Of a stretch of 64,000 nt of DNA, positions 7,635 through 16,767 are shown piece by piece. The notes beneath the pieces were generated by a model that searched no databases, was not told the DNA's origin, and worked only from the letters and a program-made list of their open reading frames with translations. Position 1 is the first letter of the stretch. Each line of letters begins with the position of its first letter. Source of the DNA: Bradyrhizobium erythrophlei (GTDB lineage: Bacteria > Pseudomonadota > Alphaproteobacteria > Rhizobiales > Xanthobacteraceae); contig NZ_LT670849.1 of assembly GCF_900142985.1 (NCBI RefSeq), forward strand, positions 7,084,501 through 7,148,500, read 5' to 3'. Position numbers and translations under genes: made by a program.

Positions 7635-8960
7635 TCAGGCTGCCGAGACGATCGCCGGCTTCCTCGCAAGCATGTTTCGTCGATCGTGTATCAAACCCTC
7701 CAGCCGATGCGCGGCCACGTTGAGCGTCGCGTCATCTACCGCGTTCTCATCCCCGCCGGCGGATTTGGTGCGCTGCGCGTTGAGGATGCCGTCGATTTCC
7801 TCTTCGACATCGGCAAGCTCAGCCTCGGTCGCGGCCTTGCGGATCAGGCGTCCCAGGGCGTAGAGAGAATCCAGCGGGCCTTGTCCGGTTGCGGGCTGGC
7901 CTAGCCCAAGGAATTTCCAGGCCGCGGCGAGTAAGGTGGCCGCGCCCCCGAGCGCCATCGGCGTCAGGTAAATCCAGTTGCCGTATTCATCCATGAAGCT
8001 TTGCTGGGTGCTGTTATAGACGGCTGCCGCGCCAGGATGCAGCGGAAGATAGGCATCCTGATCGGTGCTGGGCGCGGTGATCTGTGCGAAAATCGGGTCC
8101 TCGGCGAGAAGCTCCCTGCGCACTTTCATGATCGTTACCGTAAGGCTGGTGATCAAATCAGCGCTGAGCTTCTTGTGCGCAACCAGATACAATGAAGCCC
8201 TCAAGGTCGTCAGATCATCTTCAGGAACCGGCGGCGATCCTCGTAGCGTGCCCTTGGGAACGTCGAAGCTCTCATAAGCGCGCTCGGCCTGTGCGATTGC
8301 CCCGGCGGACTCGATCGGGACCAGCACCGGCAATGCTTTGGAGCCTCCCTGTTGAAAGAAGTCCCGCACCAGTGACAGATATTTTCCAGCCAGTGGAATC
8401 ACGACCAGCAGCGCACTCACCTCTTTGGATTGAATGGCGCGCCGGGCATCCGGCAACGCAATGTCCTTGAAGACCTTGGCGCGGTCGAGGCCGAATTCCC
8501 TGCTCAGCACGTCGACAATTTTGCTATTGGCGTCCCCGCCAATCACGCCGACGCGGCGGCCCTTCAACTTGTCGATACTGTCGATGGGAGAGCCCGGCGG
8601 CGCGATGATGAGCACGACCACATGGCTCACGACGACGACGGCTTGCGCTTGCGACAGATCGCCGGCGTCGCCGCGAACCACCGCGAGGTCCGCCTTGCCC
8701 GCCGAAAACGCACTGGCCGCTTCAAGCGCGGTGCCGCTGTCGATAACCTTGAGCCGCACCGGCGCGTTGGTCGAGACCAGCCGGCTCGCAATAGCCGACA
8801 TCGCCTTGGCGGCTTCGCCGTCGATCGACCCCACCGCCACGCTCAGCGTTACCGGACGGGTATAGTACCGATAGGCAAGAAGGCTTGCGCCCGACGCAAG
8901 ACCGATCACGCCGACAAGCAGGACAAAACGAAGCCAGAGTGGCCAATTTTGCGAAGCCAT
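7635..8960 (-). CDS. TAXI-family TRAP-type solute-binding protein, membrane anchored
   Basis: 441 residues. An uncleaved N-terminal helix (LWLRFVLLVGVIGLASGASL) anchors it. Residues ~35-300 form the TAXI binding domain: SVAVGSIDGEAAKAMSAIAS, GKADLAVVRGD, and DKLKGRRVGVIGGDANS match the family's ligand-lobe motifs. A second helix near residue 328-350 is followed by a cytoplasmic charged helical tail, which ordinary secreted binding proteins lack. ATG 8960 has AGGAG eight bases upstream; 8966 is an alternative. No TRAP permease is nearby, so it may be a sensor or partner of a remote transporter. It follows sulfatase A by 181 bases. Confidence 0.8.
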   Translation of the reverse strand: MASQNWPLWLRFVLLVGVIGLASGASLLAYRYYTRPVTLSVAVGSIDGEAAKAMSAIASRLVSTNAPVRLKVIDSGTALEAASAFSAGKADLAVVRGDAGDLSQAQAVVVVSHVVVLIIAPPGSPIDSIDKLKGRRVGVIGGDANSKIVDVLSREFGLDRAKVFKDIALPDARRAIQSKEVSALLVVIPLAGKYLSLVRDFFQQGGSKALPVLVPIESAGAIAQAERAYESFDVPKGTLRGSPPVPEDDLTTLRASLYLVAHKKLSADLITSLTVTIMKVRRELLAEDPIFAQITAPSTDQDAYLPLHPGAAAVYNSTQQSFMDEYGNWIYLTPMALGGAATLLAAAWKFLGLGQPATGQGPLDSLYALGRLIRKAATEAELADVEEEIDGILNAQRTKSAGGDENAVDDATLNVAAHRLEGLIHDRRNMLARKPAIVSAA

Positions 8961-9141
8961 GCTCATTGCTCCTAACGGGTCGACTAATCGCCGCCAGTGT
9001 TCGGCTGGCTTTCTTCGTGATATCACTTGAAGCCGCTTTTTACGACCATCCACGGTCAACGGACAACGATTAGCGCGAGCCGTTATGCTTCGTCCGACGG
9101 GTGCCCCGGGTTGTGAGGCACCCGCCGCATACCTTGGCGGG

Positions 9142-10836
9142 CTACTTGGCGATCGAGTTCCTGGCCGCCTCGATCTTTGCCTTCACGGCATCGAGGTTGA
9201 AGCTGGCCCCTCGCTGCATCGGTGGAAACTCGATCGCCGTCATCGCCAGCTTTTCGACCTGCTGCTGAACAAATACGAAGCGCCAGAATTCGTATTTGAA
9301 CCAATCGAAATATTGCTGCGCGCCGTCCTTTGTGCCGTTATTCGGCCACCCCGTGCGTTCGAAGGGATCGAGGCGAAGATTGATCAGATACGGCACGTCG
9401 GGCTTGGTCTTGTCACCAAGCCAGCCTCCGGGCTGGTCGATGAAGCGATATTTGTAGTCGTCGATGCGCACGGCACCCAATTCGCTTTCACCGAAGTACC
9501 AGATTTCGTGCCGGTTCGACGGGCCCTTGCCAGTGATCATGTCCATCTGGTTATAGCCGTCCAGATAACACTTGTAGGTCGTGTCGCCGATCTGCTTGCC
9601 CTTCTTCAGTTCGTCGGCAATGTTCGGGTTGCCAGCCGCCGCAACGAAGGTCGGAAACCAGTCCAGCCCGGAGATGATGCCGTTCTCGACCTTGCCCGCC
9701 GGCACCTTGCCTGGCCAGCGGATCATGCAGGGTACGCGGAAGCCGCCCTCAAAAACCGTCCCTTTGCTCTGCGCGAATGGCGTCTGTCCGCCATCAGGCC
9801 AGGTGAAGACCTCGGTGCCGTTGTCGGTGGTGAAGACGACGATGGTGTTGTCGTCGACGCCCATGTCCTTGAGTTTCTGCATCACGATGCCGACGTCGTC
9901 GTCGAGCTGCGCCATGCCCGCCTCGTGGATGGTCCAGCCGTTCTTGGAGTTGCGCAGCGCCTCGTACTTCGGCGACAGATGCGTGACGATATGCATGCGG
10001 GTCGGATTGAGCCAAAGGAAGAACGGCTTGTTGTCGGCCTTGGCCTTCTCGATGAACTTCAGGGCGAAGTCGCGGATTTCGTCATCCACGGTTTCCATCC
10101 GCTTGGGATAGAGCGTTCCAGCATCCTCGATTCTCTGCTTGCCAACCTTGCCCCAGCGCGGATCTACGGTAGCGTCGTCGACATTGGTCGCATACGAATG
10201 GACCATGTTGCGCGGCCCGACCGTATTCAGCAACTCCTGCGGATAGCCGGGATGCGCCGGATCTTCCATCGCGTCGAGATGATAGAGGTAGCCGAAGAAC
10301 TCATCGAAGCCGTGCACTGTCGGCAGAAATTCGTTCTTGTCGCCGAGATGATTTTTGCCGAACTGGCCGGTGGCGTAGCCCATTCCCTTTAGTGCGGTAG
10401 CGATCGTCGCCGCCTGCGCCGGTATACCGGTCGGTGCGCCGGCCTGCCCGACCGTGGTCATGCCCGTGCGAATCGGCAGTTCGCCGGTGATGAAGTTGGC
10501 ACGGCCCGCCGTGCAGCTCGCCTCCGCGTAGTAATCGGTGAACAGCATGCCTTCGGCGGCGAGCTTGTCGAGGTTGGGCGTTCGACCGGCCATCATGCCG
10601 CGGTGATAGGCACCGATATTCCACATGCCGATGTCGTCGCCCATGATGACAACGATGTTGGGCTTTTGCCCAGCGGTGGCCGGCGCTGGCTGTTGCGCTT
10701 CTGCCGGACTTGTCAGCCCAACAGCCGAGAGTGCCGAAGCGGCGACGAGAGAACTGCCGCTCAATAACAGATCACGGCGTTTCAATGCTCCGCCGGCCAG
10801 GCTCGTATCGCTATCCAGTTTTTTCATCTCGCTCAT
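9142..10836 (-). CDS. Arylsulfatase A (CTAGR type), Tat-exported
   Basis: 564 residues. A Tat signal (LKRRDLLLSGSSL...) is followed by an alkaline-phosphatase-fold sulfatase domain. Asp67/Asp68 in MGDDIG and Asp338/Asn339 in TTDNG are metal ligands. Cys108 in SCTAGR is the residue to be oxidised to formylglycine, with Ala in place of the usual Pro of CxPxR; GKNHLGD near 160 holds the catalytic Lys/His. It hydrolyses a sulfate ester in the periplasm; the substrate is unknown. It overlaps the upstream FGE1 gene by 26 bases, implying coupled translation. It is a close paralogue of sulfatase C (19733-21448). Confidence 0.92.
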   Translation of the reverse strand: MSEMKKLDSDTSLAGGALKRRDLLLSGSSLVAASALSAVGLTSPAEAQQPAPATAGQKPNIVVIMGDDIGMWNIGAYHRGMMAGRTPNLDKLAAEGMLFTDYYAEASCTAGRANFITGELPIRTGMTTVGQAGAPTGIPAQAATIATALKGMGYATGQFGKNHLGDKNEFLPTVHGFDEFFGYLYHLDAMEDPAHPGYPQELLNTVGPRNMVHSYATNVDDATVDPRWGKVGKQRIEDAGTLYPKRMETVDDEIRDFALKFIEKAKADNKPFFLWLNPTRMHIVTHLSPKYEALRNSKNGWTIHEAGMAQLDDDVGIVMQKLKDMGVDDNTIVVFTTDNGTEVFTWPDGGQTPFAQSKGTVFEGGFRVPCMIRWPGKVPAGKVENGIISGLDWFPTFVAAAGNPNIADELKKGKQIGDTTYKCYLDGYNQMDMITGKGPSNRHEIWYFGESELGAVRIDDYKYRFIDQPGGWLGDKTKPDVPYLINLRLDPFERTGWPNNGTKDGAQQYFDWFKYEFWRFVFVQQQVEKLAMTAIEFPPMQRGASFNLDAVKAKIEAARNSIAK

Positions 10837-11809
10837 CGCGTACTCCTCCTGTTCTTGTTATGCACCGAAAGCCGACATGGCTCATGGACGTGTCGACCGG
10901 CTGCGGGTGACGCGCTGCCGGCCGATAGCGGCGGCAGTAGTTCGGCGCGCACAGATGCGAGCCGCCCTTGACGACCTTGCGGGGAATTCTGATTTGCGGT
11001 TGGCATGGGTCGTAGCTTCCCGCCTCGATGCCGCCGCGCGGATTTTCTGGAACGCAGCAAACTTTCGGCGCGTCGCCGGCATGCCGGGTCGAATACCAGT
11101 CGGTAGTCCACTCCCAGACATTGCCGATCATATCGAAGAGACCGAAAGGGTTCGGCGGAAACGCACCGACCGGCGAGGTACGTGCGTATCCATCGCTGGC
11201 GAGATTCTCGTGCGGAAATGCGCCCTGCCACGTGTTGGCCATATGCCGGCCGTCCAGGGTGAACTCGTTGCCCCACGCAAACTCGGCCTGATCAAGTCCG
11301 CCGCGTGCCGCATATTCCCACTCGGCTTCGGTCGGTAGTTGCTTGCCGGCCCAGGCGGCGTAGGCCTCGGCATCCCGGTACGAAATATGCACGACGGGAT
11401 GGTCGTCGAGGCCGCGGATCGAACTGCCCTTGCCGTAAGGACGACGCCAGTTCGCGCGGAACTTGAAGCGCCACCAGTTTGCAAAGTTGTTCAGATCGAC
11501 CGAGTGATCGGGCGGATCGAAGACCAGCGAACCCGCGTTCAGCATGTGAGGCAGCGCGCCGGGATAGTCCTCAGGTTTCGGCGCGATCTCGGCAAAGGTG
11601 ACGTAACCGGTCGCCGCGACGAATTCGCGGAATTGCCGGTTCGTGACCGGCGTGCGATCCATCCAGAACCCGTCGACCGTGACGCGATGGACCGGCGCTT
11701 CTTCCGGATAATGCTTGTCCGATCCCATGCGGAATGTGCCGCCGGGAACAAGCCGCATCCCGGCTTGCTCCTGGTGTCGTGCAGCAGAGTCTGCGTCGGC
11801 AAGACTCAT
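10811..11809 (-). CDS. Formylglycine-generating enzyme 1 (SUMF1/FGE family)
   Basis: 332 residues spanning the whole FGE-sulfatase domain from VPGGTFRMGSD (~21) to HVGFRC (~316). The catalytic Cys pair is present: Cys287 and Cys292 in GGSHLCAPNYCRRYRPAAR. LPTEAEWEYAARGG and GNVWEWTTDW are the family signatures. No signal peptide, so it acts in the cytoplasm on nascent sulfatase, converting the motif Cys to formylglycine using O2 and copper. The 26-base overlap with sulfatase A points to that protein as its client. It is very similar to FGE2 (21482-22474). Confidence 0.93.
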   Translation of the reverse strand: MSLADADSAARHQEQAGMRLVPGGTFRMGSDKHYPEEAPVHRVTVDGFWMDRTPVTNRQFREFVAATGYVTFAEIAPKPEDYPGALPHMLNAGSLVFDPPDHSVDLNNFANWWRFKFRANWRRPYGKGSSIRGLDDHPVVHISYRDAEAYAAWAGKQLPTEAEWEYAARGGLDQAEFAWGNEFTLDGRHMANTWQGAFPHENLASDGYARTSPVGAFPPNPFGLFDMIGNVWEWTTDWYSTRHAGDAPKVCCVPENPRGGIEAGSYDPCQPQIRIPRKVVKGGSHLCAPNYCRRYRPAARHPQPVDTSMSHVGFRCITRTGGVRDERDEKTG

Positions 11810-11980
11810 GGTGACCTGACTTGATCTTGTGAAGGTATGCCCTTCGGCCCATCAACAGCGCTGCCGGATGTTTAAGGTCGATCAATTTCAGAGCAGAAAT
11901 TTTCGATAATTGCCGCATGACGCGGATTGGAATCGATATGGCGCGAGCCGTCATGCGAAACGTGTCAGGTGCCCTGACAT

Positions 11981-12193
11981 TTATCGACGCCAAACCCTGC
12001 GATGAACCCCGTACCTTGGCGCCACGGCAACGCGACGTACGCCGGGATGAACAACACCAACGCCGCCGACGCAGCCTGCCCGGTACAGTCCGCGCGCACA
12101 AACTATGGCGTTTGCTTCTGTCGTGGTCAGGACAACGAAGCCCAAAGCGAAGCTTCCAACCAGCAAGGCGGGGATAATCAGATGTTTCACCAT
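11981..12193 (-). CDS. Small basic secreted protein
   Basis: 70 residues. A signal peptide (MVKHLIIPALLVGSFALGF...) ends near ANA, and the mature part is short, with Cys-Ala-Arg, two Cys in all, Gly/Val repeats and an Arg-rich end (VHRRVWRR). AAGGAG precedes the start. Such proteins abound in Bradyrhizobium and have no known function. It divides the FGE1 operon from the convergently placed gene at 12374. Confidence 0.65.
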   Translation of the reverse strand: MVKHLIIPALLVGSFALGFVVLTTTEANAIVCARGLYRAGCVGGVGVVHPGVRRVAVAPRYGVHRRVWRR

Positions 12194-12373
12194 CGCGCTC
12201 TCCTTGAGTTTGTTGCGTCTATGATAGGCGGCCGCCTTTGGCGTGTCTGAGCAATATTGCTCATCCTGGACGGGTTTTTGGTGCTACCGACTGAGGACGC
12301 CAAGCGCGGGGCTCATGCCTGCGGCATACCGGGAAACCGAGACGTTCCTGATCCCATTGAAGGAGCTGAAGCC

Positions 12374-12793
12374 ATGTTGAACTTGAGCCGATCGACTGGA
12401 TTGTGCGCCTTGCTCGCTTGCAGCTGTTTTCTTCTATCTTCGCAGGCGCTGGCCTTCGATTTAACCGGCGCTTGGGCGACGAGCGCCGATCAGTGCAGCA
12501 AAGTCTTCGTCAAGAAAGGCGATCAAATCAGTTTTGCTCAATTTTCCGAAGAGTTCGGCGGCGGCTTTGTCGCGGCCGGAAACGAGATCAAAGGCAAAGC
12601 CGCCCGATGCACCATCAAATCGAGGAAAGAAACTGGTGACACCATCGACCTTCATGCGGCGTGCGCCTCGGAAATCATGGCGTCGAGCATTCATCTGCAA
12701 ATAAAAATACTCGATGACAACAGCGTGTCGCGAATTTTCCAGGATCCGGATTTTGAGGGAATGCAACTGACCTTCCACCGTTGCGCGATGTAA
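12374..12793 (+). CDS. Secreted hypothetical protein (139 aa)
   Basis: 139 residues from ATG 12374, with GAAGGAG about eight bases upstream. A signal peptide (MLNLSRSTGLCALLACSCFL...) cleaves near ALA-F; an alternative lipobox is not convincing. The mature domain begins FDLTGAWATSADQCSKVFVK and is a small beta-rich domain with four Cys (in DQC, ARC, AAC and HRC), probably two disulfides. Family not recognised. It is the only plus-strand gene in the sulfatase block and has its own promoter region. Confidence 0.7.
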   Translation: MLNLSRSTGLCALLACSCFLLSSQALAFDLTGAWATSADQCSKVFVKKGDQISFAQFSEEFGGGFVAAGNEIKGKAARCTIKSRKETGDTIDLHAACASEIMASSIHLQIKILDDNSVSRIFQDPDFEGMQLTFHRCAM

Positions 12794-12863
12794 TTGCCGG
12801 CGCGGCGACTGCGCGCGATGTCGGTTGTCGGTCAAAAGCCGACGTAGCGACGTAGACCACAGA

Positions 12864-12892
12864 ATGTCCTCTTCGCCCCGAGAAGCCGACAT
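12864..12892 (+). repeat. Interspersed repeat unit (ATGTC...GACAT)
   Basis: 29 bp starting ATGTCCTCTTCGCCCC and ending CCGACAT, closely matching the unit at 32384-32412. A looser 28-bp neighbour with a GACGT end lies at 12818-12845. Located between convergent genes. Confidence 0.5.
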
Positions 12893-12930
12893 CGTCATCG
12901 CGACCTCAGAACAGCTCTGCCGCTGAACCA

Positions 12931-13785
12931 TTAGTAGGTCACATTAAGCCTGACCTGCGTCTTCAAATTATAGACCGGATAATCCTTGATGATGGGCACG
13001 CCAAACTCAAACGACACCGCGATATTGTTCGAGAATTGACGCCCAACCCTGACGTCAAACGGCAGGAACAGCCGGCCGGTCTGACCCGTGATAGGATCGC
13101 CGTAGTTGATCCTGATGTCCGGGCTTGGATAGAAGGTGAGAAACCATCGGTCGGGAAGGCCGACATTAAGTGTCGGCGCAAATTGAAGGTTGCTGATATT
13201 TCTCTTGGTTGGATCGCCGGCGAAACTGACATCGTAGCGGATCACCGGCTCGAAATAGCTCGACGGGCTGATCTCCCATAACGCGTAGCGAAAGCCGCCG
13301 GCCGGCATGATCTGCCATTTTCCGGAACCGAGCGTGTCGCCACCCGTGGGGGTGATGAGGCGCGCACCGAAACCGACCGTCCAGCGCAGGTCCAAATTGT
13401 GAATGATAACGGCTTGAACGTCGGTATCCCCGACGCCTCCGACGTAATCGCCATTGGGGTTGTCTGATGTGATCGGGTTTTTTGCAACCAAAGGCAGATC
13501 TGCCCGTAATGCTAGGATCCACATCGGCGCGAGATCCAGCGAGTGGTCCATCCGCAGGTTGAGCGTCTCCGTCGTGACGTCGCGCGTGGTTCCCGGCGCA
13601 CTGCCGCTGCCGGGAGCCGTCTTGTAATCATACATCATCTGGAAAAGGTTGGCCGGAGGACGAAAGAGATCGTTGCCAGTATTGGCATTTTGATCCTGGT
13701 AAGATGCGCTCTGTGCCACCGCGCCATCGGGGCGCAGGATCACGACTGCGAGCAAGCAACCACCGATCAGTGCGCGGGCCATCAT
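12931..13785 (-). CDS. Outer-membrane beta-barrel (porin/transporter-like)
   Basis: 284 residues with a signal peptide ending GAVAQ, then alternating amphipathic strands throughout and a final strand ending QVRLNVTY, an aromatic C-terminal residue as the assembly machinery requires. The pattern resembles the phenol-degradation MetA-type transporter fold, but I cannot assign a family. Its ATG overlaps the stop of the upstream sensor kinase by four bases (ATGA), so the two are translated together. In context it could admit the substrate or product of the sulfatases. Confidence 0.75.
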   Translation of the reverse strand: MMARALIGGCLLAVVILRPDGAVAQSASYQDQNANTGNDLFRPPANLFQMMYDYKTAPGSGSAPGTTRDVTTETLNLRMDHSLDLAPMWILALRADLPLVAKNPITSDNPNGDYVGGVGDTDVQAVIIHNLDLRWTVGFGARLITPTGGDTLGSGKWQIMPAGGFRYALWEISPSSYFEPVIRYDVSFAGDPTKRNISNLQFAPTLNVGLPDRWFLTFYPSPDIRINYGDPITGQTGRLFLPFDVRVGRQFSNNIAVSFEFGVPIIKDYPVYNLKTQVRLNVTY

Positions 13786-15128
13786 AGCGGCGGGGTCGCT
13801 ATAGGGGCCACCCGCGGCAGGGTGATCCTGATTTTCGTTCCCTCGTCAGGTTCGCTAGCAAGGCTGATCTGGCCGCCCAGGCAGTTGGTGGCGATGGTGT
13901 GGACGATGTGCAAGCCAAGACCCGTACAACCCTGATCGCGCCGCGTCGTAAAAAATGGGTCGAAGGCCTTATGCCTGATGTCGGCGGTCATACCACAACC
14001 GTTGTCAGCAAATCGGATTTCGACCTCCTTGTCACCCGACGCCTGCACCTCGATGCCAATGGTACCCCCCTTTCCGTCTGGAAAGCCATGCGTCATCGAG
14101 TTGAGAAAGAGATTGCTCAACATCTGTCCATACGGCCCGGGATAACTGTTCATGGTCAGATCCGGTGGGCAGTCGAGGCAAACGGTCAGCCCCTGATCTC
14201 TGAAACCCGCCTGTAGGCTCTTGATGGCCTGCCTGGTGATATCGCCCAAATCAAAGATACGCCGATTCGACGAACTCCGGTCGATTGCCACCTGTTTGAA
14301 GGACTGAACCAGTTCGGCCGCGTGATTAAGGTTGGCGACAAGTTGCGTCGATGCCGCCCGGCTAACCTCGAGAAAATTGTTGAGGCTTGATCGCCTGAGA
14401 TTGCCTTGCGCCACTCGCGCGGCAAATTGAGCCGTCTTGCTCTCCAGTGACGAGGCGATGGTGAGGCTGGTACCAACGGGACCATTCACCTCGTGTGCGA
14501 CCCCCGCGACCAGCCGCCCGAGAGCGGCGAGCTTTTCGGATTCGATCAGCGATTCCTGCGTCTCCTGCAAATGTCGCAACGCAGCCTGAGCCGCGTCTCT
14601 GGCGCTGCGCAGCTCCCTTTCGTGGGCTTGCAATGCTGCCGCGGCTCGTTTGCGCTCGGTAACTTCCTCGGCGGCAACATTAATCCCGACAATGTCGCCC
14701 GCGTCGTTCCGTAGTGGATGCCAATAGGTCACCCACCAGCGTTCATCGGTTTGATCGGCACGCTGGCCGGCGACCTCGATGCCGGTTACCGGCTCGCCCG
14801 TTTCCATGATCGAGCGGACAATATCCTCGACCGCGTCGGCCAGCCCCGGCACGCAGTCCCGGACCGATCGTCCTAGATGATCCTCGACGGAGATGCCGCA
14901 TATCTCGGTGAGGCGCTGATTGATGTGCAAGTAGCGGCAATCCGGAGAAAGAACGGCAAGTCCTATCGGCGCCGTATCATAGATGAGCCGCAGGGCCGGC
15001 TGCTCTGGAACCGGCACGTTGAGCGTCGGCGGCGACCGCGCGGAAGTTACCCCATGTTCCCCACTCGTTGACAACAAACGCCCCTCTACGAGAACCAGCC
15101 TTTGCTCAACAACATCGCAGTATACCAC
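13782..15128 (-). CDS. PAS-domain sensor histidine kinase
   Basis: About 448 residues. A PAS domain (~45-160; RLIYDTAPIGLAVLSPDCRY) with PAC-like WWVTYWHPLRNDAG is followed by a coiled coil and a HisKA region with phosphoacceptor His in VAGVAHEVNGPVG. The HATPase has the N box NLFLNSMTHG and G boxes DNGCGM and GLGLHIV. No membrane segments, so it senses in the cytoplasm. The start is uncertain: GTG 15128 or TTG 15074; the frame is open to 15290 but that part is unlike protein. There is no response regulator in the window. It follows sulfatase B in the same direction and is coupled to the porin gene. Confidence 0.82.
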   Translation of the reverse strand: MVYCDVVEQRLVLVEGRLLSTSGEHGVTSARSPPTLNVPVPEQPALRLIYDTAPIGLAVLSPDCRYLHINQRLTEICGISVEDHLGRSVRDCVPGLADAVEDIVRSIMETGEPVTGIEVAGQRADQTDERWWVTYWHPLRNDAGDIVGINVAAEEVTERKRAAAALQAHERELRSARDAAQAALRHLQETQESLIESEKLAALGRLVAGVAHEVNGPVGTSLTIASSLESKTAQFAARVAQGNLRRSSLNNFLEVSRAASTQLVANLNHAAELVQSFKQVAIDRSSSNRRIFDLGDITRQAIKSLQAGFRDQGLTVCLDCPPDLTMNSYPGPYGQMLSNLFLNSMTHGFPDGKGGTIGIEVQASGDKEVEIRFADNGCGMTADIRHKAFDPFFTTRRDQGCTGLGLHIVHTIATNCLGGQISLASEPDEGTKIRITLPRVAPIATPPL

Positions 15129-15264
15129 CGTCAAAACGGGTTGACGTAATTCGTGATCGCGATCTGGCGCAGCAATACCTCGCGGATGACGTGGGCAGCC
15201 GTCACGCGGACGGTGAAAATCGCCGCCATGCTGCCTGCCCGAAAATTTCCGGCCAACATAACCG

Positions 15265-16752
15265 TCATGGCCTTGCTCCCGGCGGCACATATGGATCGGG
15301 CGTTCCCATCGCGATCAGAGGGTATTTCTTCGTGCTCGCCTCGAATTCTCCGACCATCTTCAGCACCGGCCCGAAAATCCAGCTATCGGTAATCTGCTTA
15401 TCCTGATCCTCCCGCGGGTTGGTGTAGAGGTTGAACAGTAGCGGTATCGCTAGCTTGACCGGTGGCGAGACCATGGTCTCCTGCTGGTAGAAGTGAACCT
15501 TGAAATTTTTCCACTTCACCGCCTGCAAACGATCCGCGCACCAGATCAGGATTCCATCGCGAGCGGACTTCTCTGTTTTTCCGGTGAAGAAGTCGGATTG
15601 GTCGACGCCATCGATGGGCCGATCCTTTGGCACCTCGGCCCCAGCGAACTTGGCCAATGTGGGGAACAGATCGACGGCATGGACGATCTCGTCGCTCACG
15701 CGGCCGGCCGGGACCTTCCCGGGCCAGCGGATCAGGAAGGGCACACGAATGCCGCCCTCCCAGGCCGTGAAGTATTGGCCCTTCCAGGGTCCAGCCCAAC
15801 CTTCCCAGTCCCTTAGAAACTCCGGCCCGTTGTCGCTCGCAAAGATAACGATGGTCTCGTCGCGGATTCCGAGCCGGTCGACCGCATCGAGCATCTCACC
15901 GACGTTGTGATCCATCTCGGCCAGCATGTCGGCCCAGTCGCCGTTGCCGGTCTTGCCGACGAATGCGGGGTTAGGCAAGGTCGGCAGGTGCGGCTGTGTC
16001 AGGGTCGCATAGGCGAAGAAAGGCTTTTTCGTTCTCGCCTGCCGTTCCATGAACGCGATCGACCGCCGCGTGATTTCCGCGTCGATCAGTCGCCGTTGTT
16101 CGAGGTCGTAAATCTTGACGTCACGGCTAGGCTCGCCCTTGCGTCCCTCCATGATCTGTTCCGGCGGCATGATGTTGGGCGAATAGCCGGGCGAGCCCGG
16201 CCACATAGCCTCGTCCGTGATGCGCGGGATGCCGTACCACTCATCGAATCCCTGATCGTTCGGCAGGCGGCCGTTGTGGCTGCCGAGGTGCCACTTTCCG
16301 TTGAGCGCTGTTGCGTAACCAGCCGCCGACAGCGACTCGGCAAGCGTTACTTCCCACTGCGTAAGCCCGTCGGCGACGCCGCCGAATGGCACCGAATGGG
16401 TGCCCGACCGAATCGCGTAGCGCCCGGTTAGGATCGCGGACCGGCTTGGCGTGCACTGCGCCTCCATGTTCATGTTGGTGAGGCGAAGGCCTTCGCTCGC
16501 GAGCCGGTCGATGCGCGGTGTCGGCGCGCCGCGCGTCGCACCGCCGCCATAGACGCCAAGTTCGCCGTAGCCGAGATTGTCGACGAGCATGAACAGGATG
16601 TTGGGCGGTCGTTGCCTTGCCGGCTGCTGTGCCTGCGCGCGATGCGTGCGCTCGGCCACGCCCACCGCGGCCGCTGCCACCGCCGAGCCGCCGAGCAAGA
16701 TGCTGCGGCGACTAAACGAACGATCTCCAGACATCTCGCCTACGTTCGCCAC
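15265..16752 (-). CDS. Arylsulfatase B (CTPSR type), Tat-exported
   Basis: 495 residues from GTG 16752, with GAAGGAG six bases upstream. Tat signal SRRSILLGGSAVAAAAVG. Metal ligands Asp58/Asn59 in LVDNLGYGE (Asn where the other two have Asp). Cys100 in QCTPSR is the canonical CxPxR formylglycine site; LNGKWHLGS and FASDNGPE are the other active-site motifs. It belongs to a different subfamily from sulfatases A and C. The gene starts 15 bases after the DUF1254 protein A gene in what looks like one operon. The periplasmic sulfate-ester substrate is unknown. Confidence 0.92.
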   Translation of the reverse strand: MANVGEMSGDRSFSRRSILLGGSAVAAAAVGVAERTHRAQAQQPARQRPPNILFMLVDNLGYGELGVYGGGATRGAPTPRIDRLASEGLRLTNMNMEAQCTPSRSAILTGRYAIRSGTHSVPFGGVADGLTQWEVTLAESLSAAGYATALNGKWHLGSHNGRLPNDQGFDEWYGIPRITDEAMWPGSPGYSPNIMPPEQIMEGRKGEPSRDVKIYDLEQRRLIDAEITRRSIAFMERQARTKKPFFAYATLTQPHLPTLPNPAFVGKTGNGDWADMLAEMDHNVGEMLDAVDRLGIRDETIVIFASDNGPEFLRDWEGWAGPWKGQYFTAWEGGIRVPFLIRWPGKVPAGRVSDEIVHAVDLFPTLAKFAGAEVPKDRPIDGVDQSDFFTGKTEKSARDGILIWCADRLQAVKWKNFKVHFYQQETMVSPPVKLAIPLLFNLYTNPREDQDKQITDSWIFGPVLKMVGEFEASTKKYPLIAMGTPDPYVPPGARP

Positions 16753-16767
16753 GCTTGCTCCTTCGAT

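Noticed and set aside
9085..10392. Long plus-strand open frame opposite sulfatase A
   Set aside because: It mirrors the sulfatase codons (high GC third positions give open antisense frames), has no ribosome site and its product has no recognisable domain; the minus-strand sulfatase has every active-site motif.
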